A stretch of DNA of 39,997 nucleotides from Corallococcus sp. CA053C (lineage in GTDB: Bacteria > Myxococcota > Myxococcia > Myxococcales > Myxococcaceae), in contig NZ_RAWA01000037.1 in the NCBI RefSeq assembly GCF_003611675.1, forward strand, positions 1 to 39,997. Reading direction: 5' to 3'. A program made the translations under genes and the position numbers. The notes beneath the pieces are model-generated. The model searched no databases. It was not told where the DNA came from and saw nothing but the letters and a program-made list of their open reading frames with translations. Positions 14,821 through 21,830 of the stretch are shown here, in pieces. Numbering within the stretch: the stretch's first letter is position 1; every line of letters starts with the position of its first letter.

Positions 14821-15725
14821 GCCGCTTCATCGTGACGGGAGCGAACGGGCTGGTGGGCCGCAGGGCGTGCGCGCTGCTCGCAGAGAAGGGCCACGCCGTG
14901 GTGGGCCTGGGGCGCGGCGTGCGTCGCGCGGCGGGCGCGCATGACTACGAGGAACTGGACCTGACGCGCGAAGCGGACGTGGCTCGGGCGCTGTCCCGCC
15001 TTGCCCCCGAGGTCATCCTCCACTGCGCGTCGATGACCGAGGTGGACGCCTGTGAGAAGGCGCCCGAGGCTGCCTATGCCGCGAACGTCACCGCCACGGC
15101 GGCCGTGGCCCGGGGCGCGCGCGAGGCCGGCGCGCACCTGGTGCATGTGTCCACCGACTACGTCTTCGACGGCGCGGCGGGCCCGTACGGTGAGGACGCG
15201 GTGCCGAACCCGGGGGGCGTGTACGCGGTGACGAAGCACATGGGCGAGCAGGCCGCGCGTGTGCTCGCGCCCGGATGCGCGATTGCCCGCACGGCGGTGG
15301 TGTACGGCTGGCCGCCGGTAGAGGGCCGGCTCAACTTCGGCGCGTGGCTGGTGAAGACGCTGGGGGCGGGGCAGCCGGTGAAGCTCTTCGAGGATCAGGT
15401 GGTGTCCCCGAGCTTCGCGGAGAACGTGGCGGCGATGCTGGTGGAGCTGGGCGAGCGGCGGCTGGGCGGAACGTGGAACACGAGCGGCGGCACGGTGTTG
15501 GACCGGGTGGCCTTCGGGCGGGCGCTGTGTGAGGTGTTCGGCTTCGACGCGGGACTGATCGTCCCCACGAAGATGGCGGACCTGAAGCTGTCGGCGCCCC
15601 GGCCGCTGCGCAGCGGCTTGAGGACGGAAAAGGCGCGGGAGCTGCTGGTGGAGAAGCCGCTGGCGCTGGAGGAGTCCCTGAAGCGCTTCCATGCGACGTG
15701 GCGTCGGGCCGGGGAGGCGGGATGA
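14817..15725 (+). CDS. rmlD: dTDP-4-dehydrorhamnose reductase-like SDR
   Basis: A 302-residue NAD(P)-dependent reductase of the RmlD family, which catalyses the last step to dTDP-L-rhamnose. It has the nucleotide loop 'TGANGLVGR', the 'STDYVFDG' strand with the active-site Thr-Asp, and the catalytic 'YAVTK' (Y-x3-K). The sequence is somewhat divergent from enterobacterial RmlD, so a related 6-deoxysugar reductase is possible. Its place in an operon with rmlB, rmlA and rmlC makes the rhamnose role the most likely. Both ends overlap neighbours by four bases (ATGA), a sign of translational coupling. Confidence 0.85.
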   Translation: MSRFIVTGANGLVGRRACALLAEKGHAVVGLGRGVRRAAGAHDYEELDLTREADVARALSRLAPEVILHCASMTEVDACEKAPEAAYAANVTATAAVARGAREAGAHLVHVSTDYVFDGAAGPYGEDAVPNPGGVYAVTKHMGEQAARVLAPGCAIARTAVVYGWPPVEGRLNFGAWLVKTLGAGQPVKLFEDQVVSPSFAENVAAMLVELGERRLGGTWNTSGGTVLDRVAFGRALCEVFGFDAGLIVPTKMADLKLSAPRPLRSGLRTEKARELLVEKPLALEESLKRFHATWRRAGEAG

Positions 15726-16603
15726 AGGGCATCATCCTCGCGGGAGGTTCGGGCACGCGGCTATACCCGCTGACGCTCGTGGTGAGCAAGCAGCTGCTCC
15801 CCGTCTATGACAAGCCGATGATCTACTACCCGCTGACCACGCTGATGCTGGCGGGCATCCGGGAGGTGTTGATCATCTCCACGCCGCAGGACCTGCCGCG
15901 CTTCCGCGACCTGCTGGGCGACGGCACGCAGTGGGGGCTGTCCCTCCAGTACGCGGAGCAGCCGCGGCCGGAGGGCCTGGCGCAGGCGTTCGTCATCGGC
16001 CGGGACTTCGTGGGGGGTGACACGGTGTCGCTCATCCTGGGGGACAACATCTTCCACGGCGATGGCCTGAGTGAGCTGGTGCGGCGGGCGGCGCGGCGCA
16101 CGGCGGGCGCGACGGTGTTCGGCTACTACGTGAAGGATCCGCAGCGCTACGGCGTGGTGGAGCTGGCGCCGGGCAACCGCGCGGTGAGCATCGAGGAGAA
16201 GCCCGCGACGCCCCGGTCCAACTACGCCGTCACCGGGCTGTACTTCTATGACAACCAGGTGCTGGACATCGCGGCGGCGCTGAAGCCCAGCAAGCGGGGC
16301 GAGCTGGAGATCACCGACGTCAACGCGGAGTACATGCGCCGGGGACAGCTCACGGTGGAGCTGATGGGCCGAGGCTACGCGTGGCTGGACACGGGGACGC
16401 ACGAGTCGCTGATGCAGGCCTCGTCATTCATTGAGATCATCGAGCGCCGTCAGGGCCTGAAGATCGCGTGCCCGGAGGAGATCGCCTTCCGGATGGGCTA
16501 CATCGACGAAGAGCAGCTCACGGCCCTCGCGGCGCCGATGTTGAAGAACGAGTATGGCCAGTACCTGATGGCGCTCCGAGCGAACCGGGGGGTGGCGCCA
16601 TGA
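15722..16603 (+). CDS. rmlA: Glucose-1-phosphate thymidylyltransferase
   Basis: A 293-residue nucleotidyltransferase that makes dTDP-glucose from dTTP and glucose-1-phosphate, the entry step of the rhamnose pathway and usually feedback-inhibited by dTDP-rhamnose. It carries '[16 protein letters not shown]' with the phosphate-binding loop at the N-terminus, '[17 protein letters not shown]', and '[10 protein letters not shown]' with the metal-binding Asp. Length and motifs are those of the RmlA/RfbA family. The ATG at 15722 overlaps the rmlD stop. It is the third gene of the operon. Confidence 0.96.
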   Translation: MKGIILAGGSGTRLYPLTLVVSKQLLPVYDKPMIYYPLTTLMLAGIREVLIISTPQDLPRFRDLLGDGTQWGLSLQYAEQPRPEGLAQAFVIGRDFVGGDTVSLILGDNIFHGDGLSELVRRAARRTAGATVFGYYVKDPQRYGVVELAPGNRAVSIEEKPATPRSNYAVTGLYFYDNQVLDIAAALKPSKRGELEITDVNAEYMRRGQLTVELMGRGYAWLDTGTHESLMQASSFIEIIERRQGLKIACPEEIAFRMGYIDEEQLTALAAPMLKNEYGQYLMALRANRGVAP

Positions 16604-17145
16604 AGGTGCGGCCCACGGAGCTTCCGGAGGTCCTCCTGCTGGAGCCCCGTGTGTTCGGGGACTCGCGGGGCTTCTTCGTGGAGACGTTCCACGCGCAGCG
16701 CTACGCGGACGCAGGCATCCCCGGCACTTTCGTGCAGGACAACCTGTCGCGGTCCGTGAAGGGCACGCTGCGGGGCCTGCACTTCCAGGAGCCGAACGGG
16801 CAGGGGAAGCTGGTGCAGGTGCTGGCGGGCTCGGTCTGGGACGTGGTGGTGGACGTGCGCAAGGGGTCGCCCACGTTCGGCCGGTGGATGGGGGCGGAGC
16901 TGTCGTCGGGGAACAAGTGGCAGCTGTGGATCCCCCCGGGCTTCGCGCATGGCTTCTGTGTGCTGAGCGACTCCGCGGACTTCTTCTACAAGTGCACCGC
17001 GCAGTACGCGCCGGAGTCGGAGCGGAGCGTGCTCTGGAATGATCCGGACCTGGCCATCCCGTGGCCGGTGCGCGAGCCGCTGCTGTCGGAGAAGGACCAG
17101 CGGGCGCCGAGGCTGAAGGACGCGCCCGTGCTCCCTGTCTTCTGA
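16600..17145 (+). CDS. rmlC: dTDP-4-dehydrorhamnose 3,5-epimerase
   Basis: A 181-residue cupin epimerase acting between RmlB and RmlD; it inverts C3 and C5 of the keto-sugar. The catalytic base His61 is in 'LRGLHFQ' and the acid Tyr130 in 'FFYKCT'. 'PPGFAHGF' closes the cupin barrel. Length is standard. It overlaps rmlA by ATGA and ends the operon, so all four enzymes for dTDP-L-rhamnose are present and complete. Rhamnose is therefore a likely component of the polymer built by the flanking transferases. Confidence 0.95.
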   Translation: MKVRPTELPEVLLLEPRVFGDSRGFFVETFHAQRYADAGIPGTFVQDNLSRSVKGTLRGLHFQEPNGQGKLVQVLAGSVWDVVVDVRKGSPTFGRWMGAELSSGNKWQLWIPPGFAHGFCVLSDSADFFYKCTAQYAPESERSVLWNDPDLAIPWPVREPLLSEKDQRAPRLKDAPVLPVF

Positions 17146-17174
17146 CTTCCGGGCAGCCGGGCAGGCGTGACGTG

Positions 17175-17196
17175 GGGGCTTGCCATTGAGAGCCCC
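17175..17196 (+). terminator. Weak hairpin after the rml operon
   Basis: GGGGCT (17175-17180) pairs with AGCCCC (17191-17196) around a 10-base loop, 29 bases after the rmlC stop. There is no T-tract, so termination is uncertain. Confidence 0.3.
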
Positions 17197-17309
17197 ATGC
17201 GCGGTCAGCAGGCAGGGAGGCGAGCAACGACTTCAGGGTAGAGGCCAGTCAGGGGATGGAATGGCCAATCTCTTCCGAGGCAGTGGCGGCACACCTCGGA
17301 GGAGGCAGC

Positions 17310-18371
17310 ATGGTTTGGCCCGGCAAGGGAATGGGTTGGAAGGAGTTCTTCAAGTCCCTCAAGGCCGAGTGGGCGCGGGACAACGTGGGAAACGTCGCGG
17401 GAGCCCTGACGTTCCAGGGCATCCTCGCGCTGTTCCCGTTCCTGCTATTCCTCGTGTCCCTGGCGGGCGTGCTCATTGATCCGCACCAGGCGCAGGAACT
17501 GATCCAGCAGTTGTCGAAGGTGGCACCGCAGGAGGTGACGAAGATCCTCGGTGAGCGCCTGAAGGCGCTGGCGGACAGCAATCCGGTGGGGCTGCTGACC
17601 ATCGGCGGCGTCGGCGCGATCTGGGCGGCGTCGGGCGGCATCGTGGGGCTGATGGAGGCGCTCAACACGGTCTATGGCGTGGAGGAGAAGCGCCCGTTCT
17701 GGAAGAAGCGGGGCATCGCGCTCCTGACGACGCTGGGCACGGCGGTGGTGGCGGTGCTCGCGGCCATCGTCGCGGTCGTCACGCCGGCGGTGGCGAACAA
17801 GCTGGGCGATCCCGTGGGGACCATCGTCTTGTGGCTGCGCCTGCCGGTGGCGGGGTTCCTGATGATGTGCCTGTGGGCGGTGCTGTATTACGTGCTGCCG
17901 GACGTGAAGCAGAAGTTCAAGTTCATCACGCCGGGCTCGGTGGTGGGCGTGCTCATCTGGGTGGTCGCGTCGTGGGGGTTCTCCAAGTACGTGGCGAACT
18001 TCGGCTCGTACGACGTGAACTACGGCGCCATCGGTGGCGTCATCGTGCTCCTGCTGTGGATGTGGATCTCCGCGCAGGTCATCCTGCTGGGCGCGGAGAT
18101 CAACGGGATCCTCGAGCACAAGTCGCCGGAGGGTAAGTCGCCTGGGCAGCGCGATCCGGCGCAGCCGGGACCGAACGTGACGAAGACGGAGGCGGAGGAG
18201 CGGGGCGCGAACCTGCCGGGCGCAACGGACTTCCGTCCCGTGCCGCCCGCGCCGCCGTACACGACGCAGCCGGTGCCGCTGAGCAAGACGCCCCTCGCGG
18301 CGGCGGCGAAGTGGGCCGCGGGCGTGGGCCTGGGCGTGTTCCTGATGCGCCGCAAGTCCACGGCGCGGTAG
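17310..18371 (+). CDS. YihY/virulence factor BrkB family membrane protein
   Basis: A 353-residue inner-membrane protein of the YihY/BrkB (UPF0761) family. The ATG at 17310 was chosen because GGAGGAGG lies directly before it, though an in-frame ATG at 17256 exists. The family start 'DNVGNVAGALTFQGILALFP' is followed by about six membrane segments (roughly residues 35-265), with conserved 'GSVVGVLIWVVASWGFSKYV' and 'YGAIGGVIVLLLWMWISAQV'. The C-terminal ~95 residues are a Pro/Lys-rich, probably cytoplasmic tail ending in a further hydrophobic stretch. The molecular function of the family is not settled; transport or lipid-related roles have been proposed. It stands alone downstream of the rml operon. 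Confidence 0.88.
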   Translation: MVWPGKGMGWKEFFKSLKAEWARDNVGNVAGALTFQGILALFPFLLFLVSLAGVLIDPHQAQELIQQLSKVAPQEVTKILGERLKALADSNPVGLLTIGGVGAIWAASGGIVGLMEALNTVYGVEEKRPFWKKRGIALLTTLGTAVVAVLAAIVAVVTPAVANKLGDPVGTIVLWLRLPVAGFLMMCLWAVLYYVLPDVKQKFKFITPGSVVGVLIWVVASWGFSKYVANFGSYDVNYGAIGGVIVLLLWMWISAQVILLGAEINGILEHKSPEGKSPGQRDPAQPGPNVTKTEAEERGANLPGATDFRPVPPAPPYTTQPVPLSKTPLAAAAKWAAGVGLGVFLMRRKSTAR

Positions 18372-18400
18372 GGACACGGACCTGGATGTGATTCGAGAAG

Positions 18401-18430
18401 CGGGCGGTCCTCTCATGGGGGGGCCGCCCG
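18401..18430. terminator. Hairpin between convergent genes
   Basis: CGGGCGG (18401-18407) and CCGCCCG (18424-18430) are perfect complements in the 67-base gap between two converging stops. It probably serves as a bidirectional terminator, though T-tracts are poor on both strands. Confidence 0.5.
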
Positions 18431-18438
18431 TGGTCGTT

Positions 18439-18924
18439 TCAGGGCAGGGGCGTGGTGACGTAGTCCTTCCCGTCCGAGTGGCAGCCGTGACAGGTGGAGT
18501 GGGCGCGGCCGTAGTAGTTGTTGGAGTAGTCCGGGCCGAAGCCCTCGTAGAAGATCCAGGTGTCCTTGCCGGCACCGTCGGTGACCTTCACGTCCAGCGC
18601 GTGGCCCCGGACGGTCTTCCCATCGTCCTCGAACAGCTCCTTGACGAGGATGCTGCCCATGGGGTGCGTGGTATTGCCGTCGCGCAGTGAGCCCACGACG
18701 AGGTCATTGAAGAAGACCCGGACCTTGCTGCCGTGGGGCGCGCGCGTGTCGTGGACGGTGGGTTCGGCGAGCCAGGACTTGTAGTGGCCCGCGCGCACGA
18801 AGGCGGTGATGCCCTGTTCGGAGGTATCGAGCTCGTGGACGACGCCGAGGCCCTCGTCCACGGAGGAGGAGGGGCCACAGGCGGTGGCGAGGCACAGGGA
18901 CAGGAGCAGGAGGCGCGGGTTCAT
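18439..18924 (-). CDS. P460-like c-type cytochrome lipoprotein
   Basis: A 161-residue exported protein. Residues 1-16 form a signal peptide ending 'LCLATACG', a probable lipobox, so the mature protein would be anchored by a lipidated Cys16. The mature part includes 'VRVFFNDLVVGSL', 'MGSILVKELFEDDGKTV' and 'DTWIFYEGFGPDYSNN', and ends with 'STCHGCHSDGKDYV', in which C-x2-C-H is a covalent haem-c site. This arrangement, a beta-rich domain followed by a C-terminal haem motif, fits the cytochrome P460 family, whose members detoxify hydroxylamine or related nitrogen compounds. Its actual substrate here is unknown, and the cross-linking Lys of classical P460 cannot be assigned by eye. It is 31 bases downstream of another lipoprotein gene and may be co-transcribed. 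Confidence 0.7.
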   Translation of the reverse strand: MNPRLLLLSLCLATACGPSSSVDEGLGVVHELDTSEQGITAFVRAGHYKSWLAEPTVHDTRAPHGSKVRVFFNDLVVGSLRDGNTTHPMGSILVKELFEDDGKTVRGHALDVKVTDGAGKDTWIFYEGFGPDYSNNYYGRAHSTCHGCHSDGKDYVTTPLP

Positions 18925-18955
18925 CCTCTGCGTTACGCCGGTGTCCCGCTGTCGG

Positions 18956-19576
18956 TTACTGCTCCGAGTAGGTGTGGGAGAGGTCGATGTAGAGGGAGAT
19001 CACGGTCTCGGGGATGGTGAGTTCGACCCCACCCAGGTTCAGGTCCTCGGGGGTGACCTGGTAGTTGATGGTGCCGATGGTGTCATCGAGGGTGAACGGG
19101 TCGACGTCGATGACCGCGATTTCGAGGGGGTTCTTGAGGAGGTTGGAGGTGATGACCTCGCAGCCGCCGGTGGACCAGGTGGGGTGCAGGCTCGTGGACT
19201 CGGGCGTGCGGGAGAGCTCGGGCGCAGAGGGGCAGCGCATCTCGACGACGACGTCCGGAGGCGAGCCATCGGAGTCCCACTCTTCGTCATCTGGAGGCTC
19301 GAACGAAACGATCATGGCCTCGAGCGGCTGCACCCGCGTCCGCATCACGCCCGGGATGCACACGTTCTTGCCCAGGTGGCACACGTTGCCGTCGGCGCAG
19401 TTCTCACACGCTGCGCCATTGGGGCCGCAGGCGGTGTCGCTCCGGTACTGGATGCACTCCTTCTCCGCGGTGCAACACCCGTCCGAACAGTTCTCCGGGG
19501 TGCACTCCGGAGGTTCACAGGCGGGGAGGAGCAGCGCGAGCGTCAGGGCGAAGAGGAGGGTGGCGAGGGTTTTCAT
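18956..19576 (-). CDS. Cys-rich lipoprotein with C2-like C-terminal domain
   Basis: A 206-residue predicted lipoprotein. The ATG at 19576 was preferred to one 45 bases upstream because 'MKTLATLLFALTLALLLPAC' is then a clean lipoprotein signal with Cys20. Residues ~20-75 hold about twelve cysteines ('CTPENCSDGCCTAEKECIQY'), a pattern typical of myxobacterial secreted proteins and probably disulfide-bonded. Residues ~95-200 are beta-rich, with 'LEIAVIDVDPFTLDDTIG' resembling the core strand and Asp loop of C2 domains ('V.D.D....DD.IG'). A Ca2+-binding role is inference only. The function is unknown. It is the upstream member of a two-gene minus-strand run with the P460-like gene. Confidence 0.7.
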   Translation of the reverse strand: MKTLATLLFALTLALLLPACEPPECTPENCSDGCCTAEKECIQYRSDTACGPNGAACENCADGNVCHLGKNVCIPGVMRTRVQPLEAMIVSFEPPDDEEWDSDGSPPDVVVEMRCPSAPELSRTPESTSLHPTWSTGGCEVITSNLLKNPLEIAVIDVDPFTLDDTIGTINYQVTPEDLNLGGVELTIPETVISLYIDLSHTYSEQ

Positions 19577-19659
19577 GAGAGCGGCGGAGAACCCTAGCAG
19601 ACCGAGGTGGAGGGCCTTCAATCCACACCCAGCACGGGACGGGTCACGAGAAACGAGAT

Positions 19660-19698
19660 CGCCGCCCGCTTCCGGAGACTGAATTCCGGCGGCGGGCG
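19660..19698. repeat. Left copy of a flanking repeat/hairpin
   Basis: CGCCGCCCGCTTCCGG (19660-19675) recurs at 27420-27436 with one inserted T. It folds back on 19686-19698 (CCGG plus a 7-pair GC stem with two mismatches) around a 10-base loop. The two copies bracket the sacsin/NERD gene pair. Read on the minus strand the hairpin is followed by ATCTCGTTTCTC, so it may also terminate transcription. Confidence 0.55.
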
Positions 19699-20035
19699 AC
19701 GATGGGGTACGGGCTCAGACTTTCAGTCCGGCATGATGCAACTCAGCGGCGCGCACGGTAGTCGCACGCCTTTGGCGAACTCGGCTTTTAGGAAAGGTGC
19801 TAATTCTTTGACCGGGTGGCGTTTAACGCGCGGGCTGGCGCATCTTGCCCAATATGAGGGCGCACGCGCGAAGCCGAGGAGTGAAGTTGAAGCAGGCGGA
19901 CAGAGCAGCGCTGGATATTCTGGCACACGCGGGCGGGAATCGGTGCGGCGCGGCGAGACAGGGTGCTGCGGGTGCTGTCCCGAAGAGCGTTGATCGCATC
20001 GCGCATGGCTTCACCGGCTTTCCCAACTAAGCCAT

Positions 20036-20078
20036 AGAAGAAAAGGCCAGCTGCTCTGGAGCAGCTAACCTTTTCCTT
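20036..20078 (-). terminator. Terminator of the sacsin/NERD operon
   Basis: GAAAAGG (20040-20046) and AGCTGCTC (20049-20056) pair with GAGCAGCT (20059-20066) and CCTTTTC (20069-20075). The stem is interrupted by one 2x2 mismatch and has a tiny loop. On the minus strand it is followed by a CCTTTTCTTC tract. It lies 27 bases after the stop of the NERD-helicase gene. Confidence 0.82.
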
Positions 20079-20104
20079 CTTCTGATTTTAAAGGCGATCC
20101 CAGT

Positions 20105-21829
20105 TCATCCATCCAGCACCTTTGCGACCCGGACACTGCTACCGACAACCCACAATCGATTCCTGGCGCGAGCCAACGCCACGTACAACAACTCCTGCTC
20201 GATGGCGACGTCTACTTCGTCCGCGCACCAAAGAATCACTGCGGCGGCTTCCAGTCCCTTGAAGCGGCGTGCTGTATCCACCAACACGCATCCAGGCTGC
20301 CAGAGGCGTTCAAAACTCCAGCGCGCTCCGGCAGGATCTCCACGACCATGGAGAGCCCGGAAGTGGCCGTCCTTCCGGTCACCCGCTACCAGCACGACGA
20401 TCTCATCGGGTTTCAAGCCTCCCTGATGAAGCAAGCCGCTCACCGTCGACTGGATGTGCTTTGCCTGGGAATCTAGTCCATCACTGGAGAGGCGAATGAG
20501 TGGTTCGCCGGGGAGATCGGGGGGCGCTACGTCATCGCCGTGATAGTAGCGATAAGCCGCATCGTGGATTGGCAGCGTATTGCGACAATTCTCCGTGAGC
20601 AGTAGGGGCGGCCCAAGGCCGAGATTGGAGAGGTCCTTCGCGAGTTTGTAGATGGCTTGGTTCGGATCATAGAAGACGTAGAGCTGGGCGTCGTCTTGGC
20701 GTTCAAGCAACAACTCCAGCGCCATCCAATGCTCGTCGCCAAAGTCCTGCCCTTCGTCCACCAGGATCGCTTGATATCGCAGGGAAGGATCTGCATCGGC
20801 TGACAGGGCCAGCGCATAGGGCTTCTGCACGCTGTACTCATCCGCCTCGGGATATGATTCCTGGGCCCGAGCCAAGAGGTCGATTCCCTGGGTGCTCTTT
20901 ACGTGATCCACACGCCAATCACAAAGCTGGTGGAACTGCATGACCTGAAGGTTTGCGACACCCTCCGCCTCGCGCTTCAAGAAGTCCGCCAACGCACGCG
21001 TGTAGCAGACCAGAAGCGTCTTTCGCCCCTGCCCGGCCAGCATCCGTGCATGCTGTAGCGCGATTAGCGTCTTACCCGTGCCCGCCGCGCCAGCAATGGC
21101 AGCTCGGGCGCGATAGCGCAGGTTCTGCAGCACCAGCGCTTGGCGCTTCGTAAGCTCGACCTGACGGCGCTGCTCCCGCGCGATGGCCAGCGAAAGCGCC
21201 GCAGTGACCGTTACCGGAGCGCAGAAAACCGACCGGACCACGTTCATTCCAGTCGTTCCAAGGAGCTTCCAGGACGTGTCATTCGTCGCCCAGTAGCGGA
21301 AGACCCCATCCACCCACGCTCCGAGGCGCTTCACGTCAGGGCCGGCCCCCATGATTTCCTGGGGTCGATTCGGTGCCACGAAAGTCCGCGTGTTGAGTGA
21401 GTCAGGAAAAAGCACGGCGTGACCCATCAACAGCCTGGGAGGCCCGGCGGCCCCCCATCGCGGCCCTGCGGCCTTGAGGTTTTCCAGCACCTGGTACTTG
21501 TTGTCGATCGCCTGCTGAATGGGATCTCTGATCTTGTACGTCCCCCTTCTGCCCTGGGATGTCCACCGCCCTCGCGTATCCCTCGACACGGTGCCGCCCT
21601 TGACTTCAATGACGACAAAGCCTCGCTTCGGATCGAAGACGACGAAGTCGGCCTCCGCGTCCATCGGAGGGGAACCCCGTGTACGGGCGATCAGATTGAG
21701 CCCATGGAGCACCAGCCAGTCGGCTGGAGCCTGATCACGGAAGGCCCGGTAGACGTCCACTTCAGCAGACGACTTCTCCTCCAGTTCCTTGAGCTCCAGG
21801 TCCGTCAAATCCGGAAACATTTGTGCCAT
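20105..21829 (-). CDS. NERD nuclease-domain / SF1 helicase protein
   Basis: A 574-residue cytoplasmic protein, probable nuclease plus helicase. Residues ~20-140 are a NERD domain (PD-(D/E)XK fold) with E23, D61 and the E75-x-K77 of 'VIEVKGG', all intact. Residues ~225-570 are a UvrD-type SF1 core: Q-motif 'LTKRQALVL', Walker A GAAGTGKT (247-254), 'LLVCYTRAL', Walker B 'ILVDEGQDF', 'TENCRNT', and motif VI 'LYVALARARNRLWVV'. The ATG at 21829 leaves one base after the previous stop and has GGAGG ~12 bases upstream; an earlier in-frame ATG at 21892 would overlap the upstream gene. NERD-helicases recur in anti-phage and DNA-processing loci. Pairing with a sacsin-like ATPase suggests a two-gene defence system. 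Base composition is lower in GC than in flanking genes. Confidence 0.88.
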   Translation of the reverse strand: MAQMFPDLTDLELKELEEKSSAEVDVYRAFRDQAPADWLVLHGLNLIARTRGSPPMDAEADFVVFDPKRGFVVIEVKGGTVSRDTRGRWTSQGRRGTYKIRDPIQQAIDNKYQVLENLKAAGPRWGAAGPPRLLMGHAVLFPDSLNTRTFVAPNRPQEIMGAGPDVKRLGAWVDGVFRYWATNDTSWKLLGTTGMNVVRSVFCAPVTVTAALSLAIAREQRRQVELTKRQALVLQNLRYRARAAIAGAAGTGKTLIALQHARMLAGQGRKTLLVCYTRALADFLKREAEGVANLQVMQFHQLCDWRVDHVKSTQGIDLLARAQESYPEADEYSVQKPYALALSADADPSLRYQAILVDEGQDFGDEHWMALELLLERQDDAQLYVFYDPNQAIYKLAKDLSNLGLGPPLLLTENCRNTLPIHDAAYRYYHGDDVAPPDLPGEPLIRLSSDGLDSQAKHIQSTVSGLLHQGGLKPDEIVVLVAGDRKDGHFRALHGRGDPAGARWSFERLWQPGCVLVDTARRFKGLEAAAVILWCADEVDVAIEQELLYVALARARNRLWVVGSSVRVAKVLDG

Positions 21830-21830
21830 G

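Larger units (their letters stand above)
19577..20104. other. 528-base non-coding gap at the edge of the lower-GC block
   Basis: No convincing gene is present. The segment holds the repeat/hairpin at 19660-19698 and a strong terminator at 20036-20078. Between them, 19720-20035 has short competing frames on both strands with no recognisable protein, no Shine-Dalgarno sequence and mixed base composition ('cttttaggaaaggtgctaat'). It may be decayed coding DNA left from an earlier insertion. Confidence 0.5.

Noticed and set aside
17256-17309. Upstream in-frame ATG for the BrkB-family gene
   Set aside because: The ATG at 17310 has a strong GGAGGAGG directly before it, and the extra 18 residues do not resemble the family N-terminus.
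19607-20030. Several short open frames on both strands in the 19.6-20.0 kb gap
   Set aside because: They overlap each other, lack ribosome-binding sites and match no family I know.
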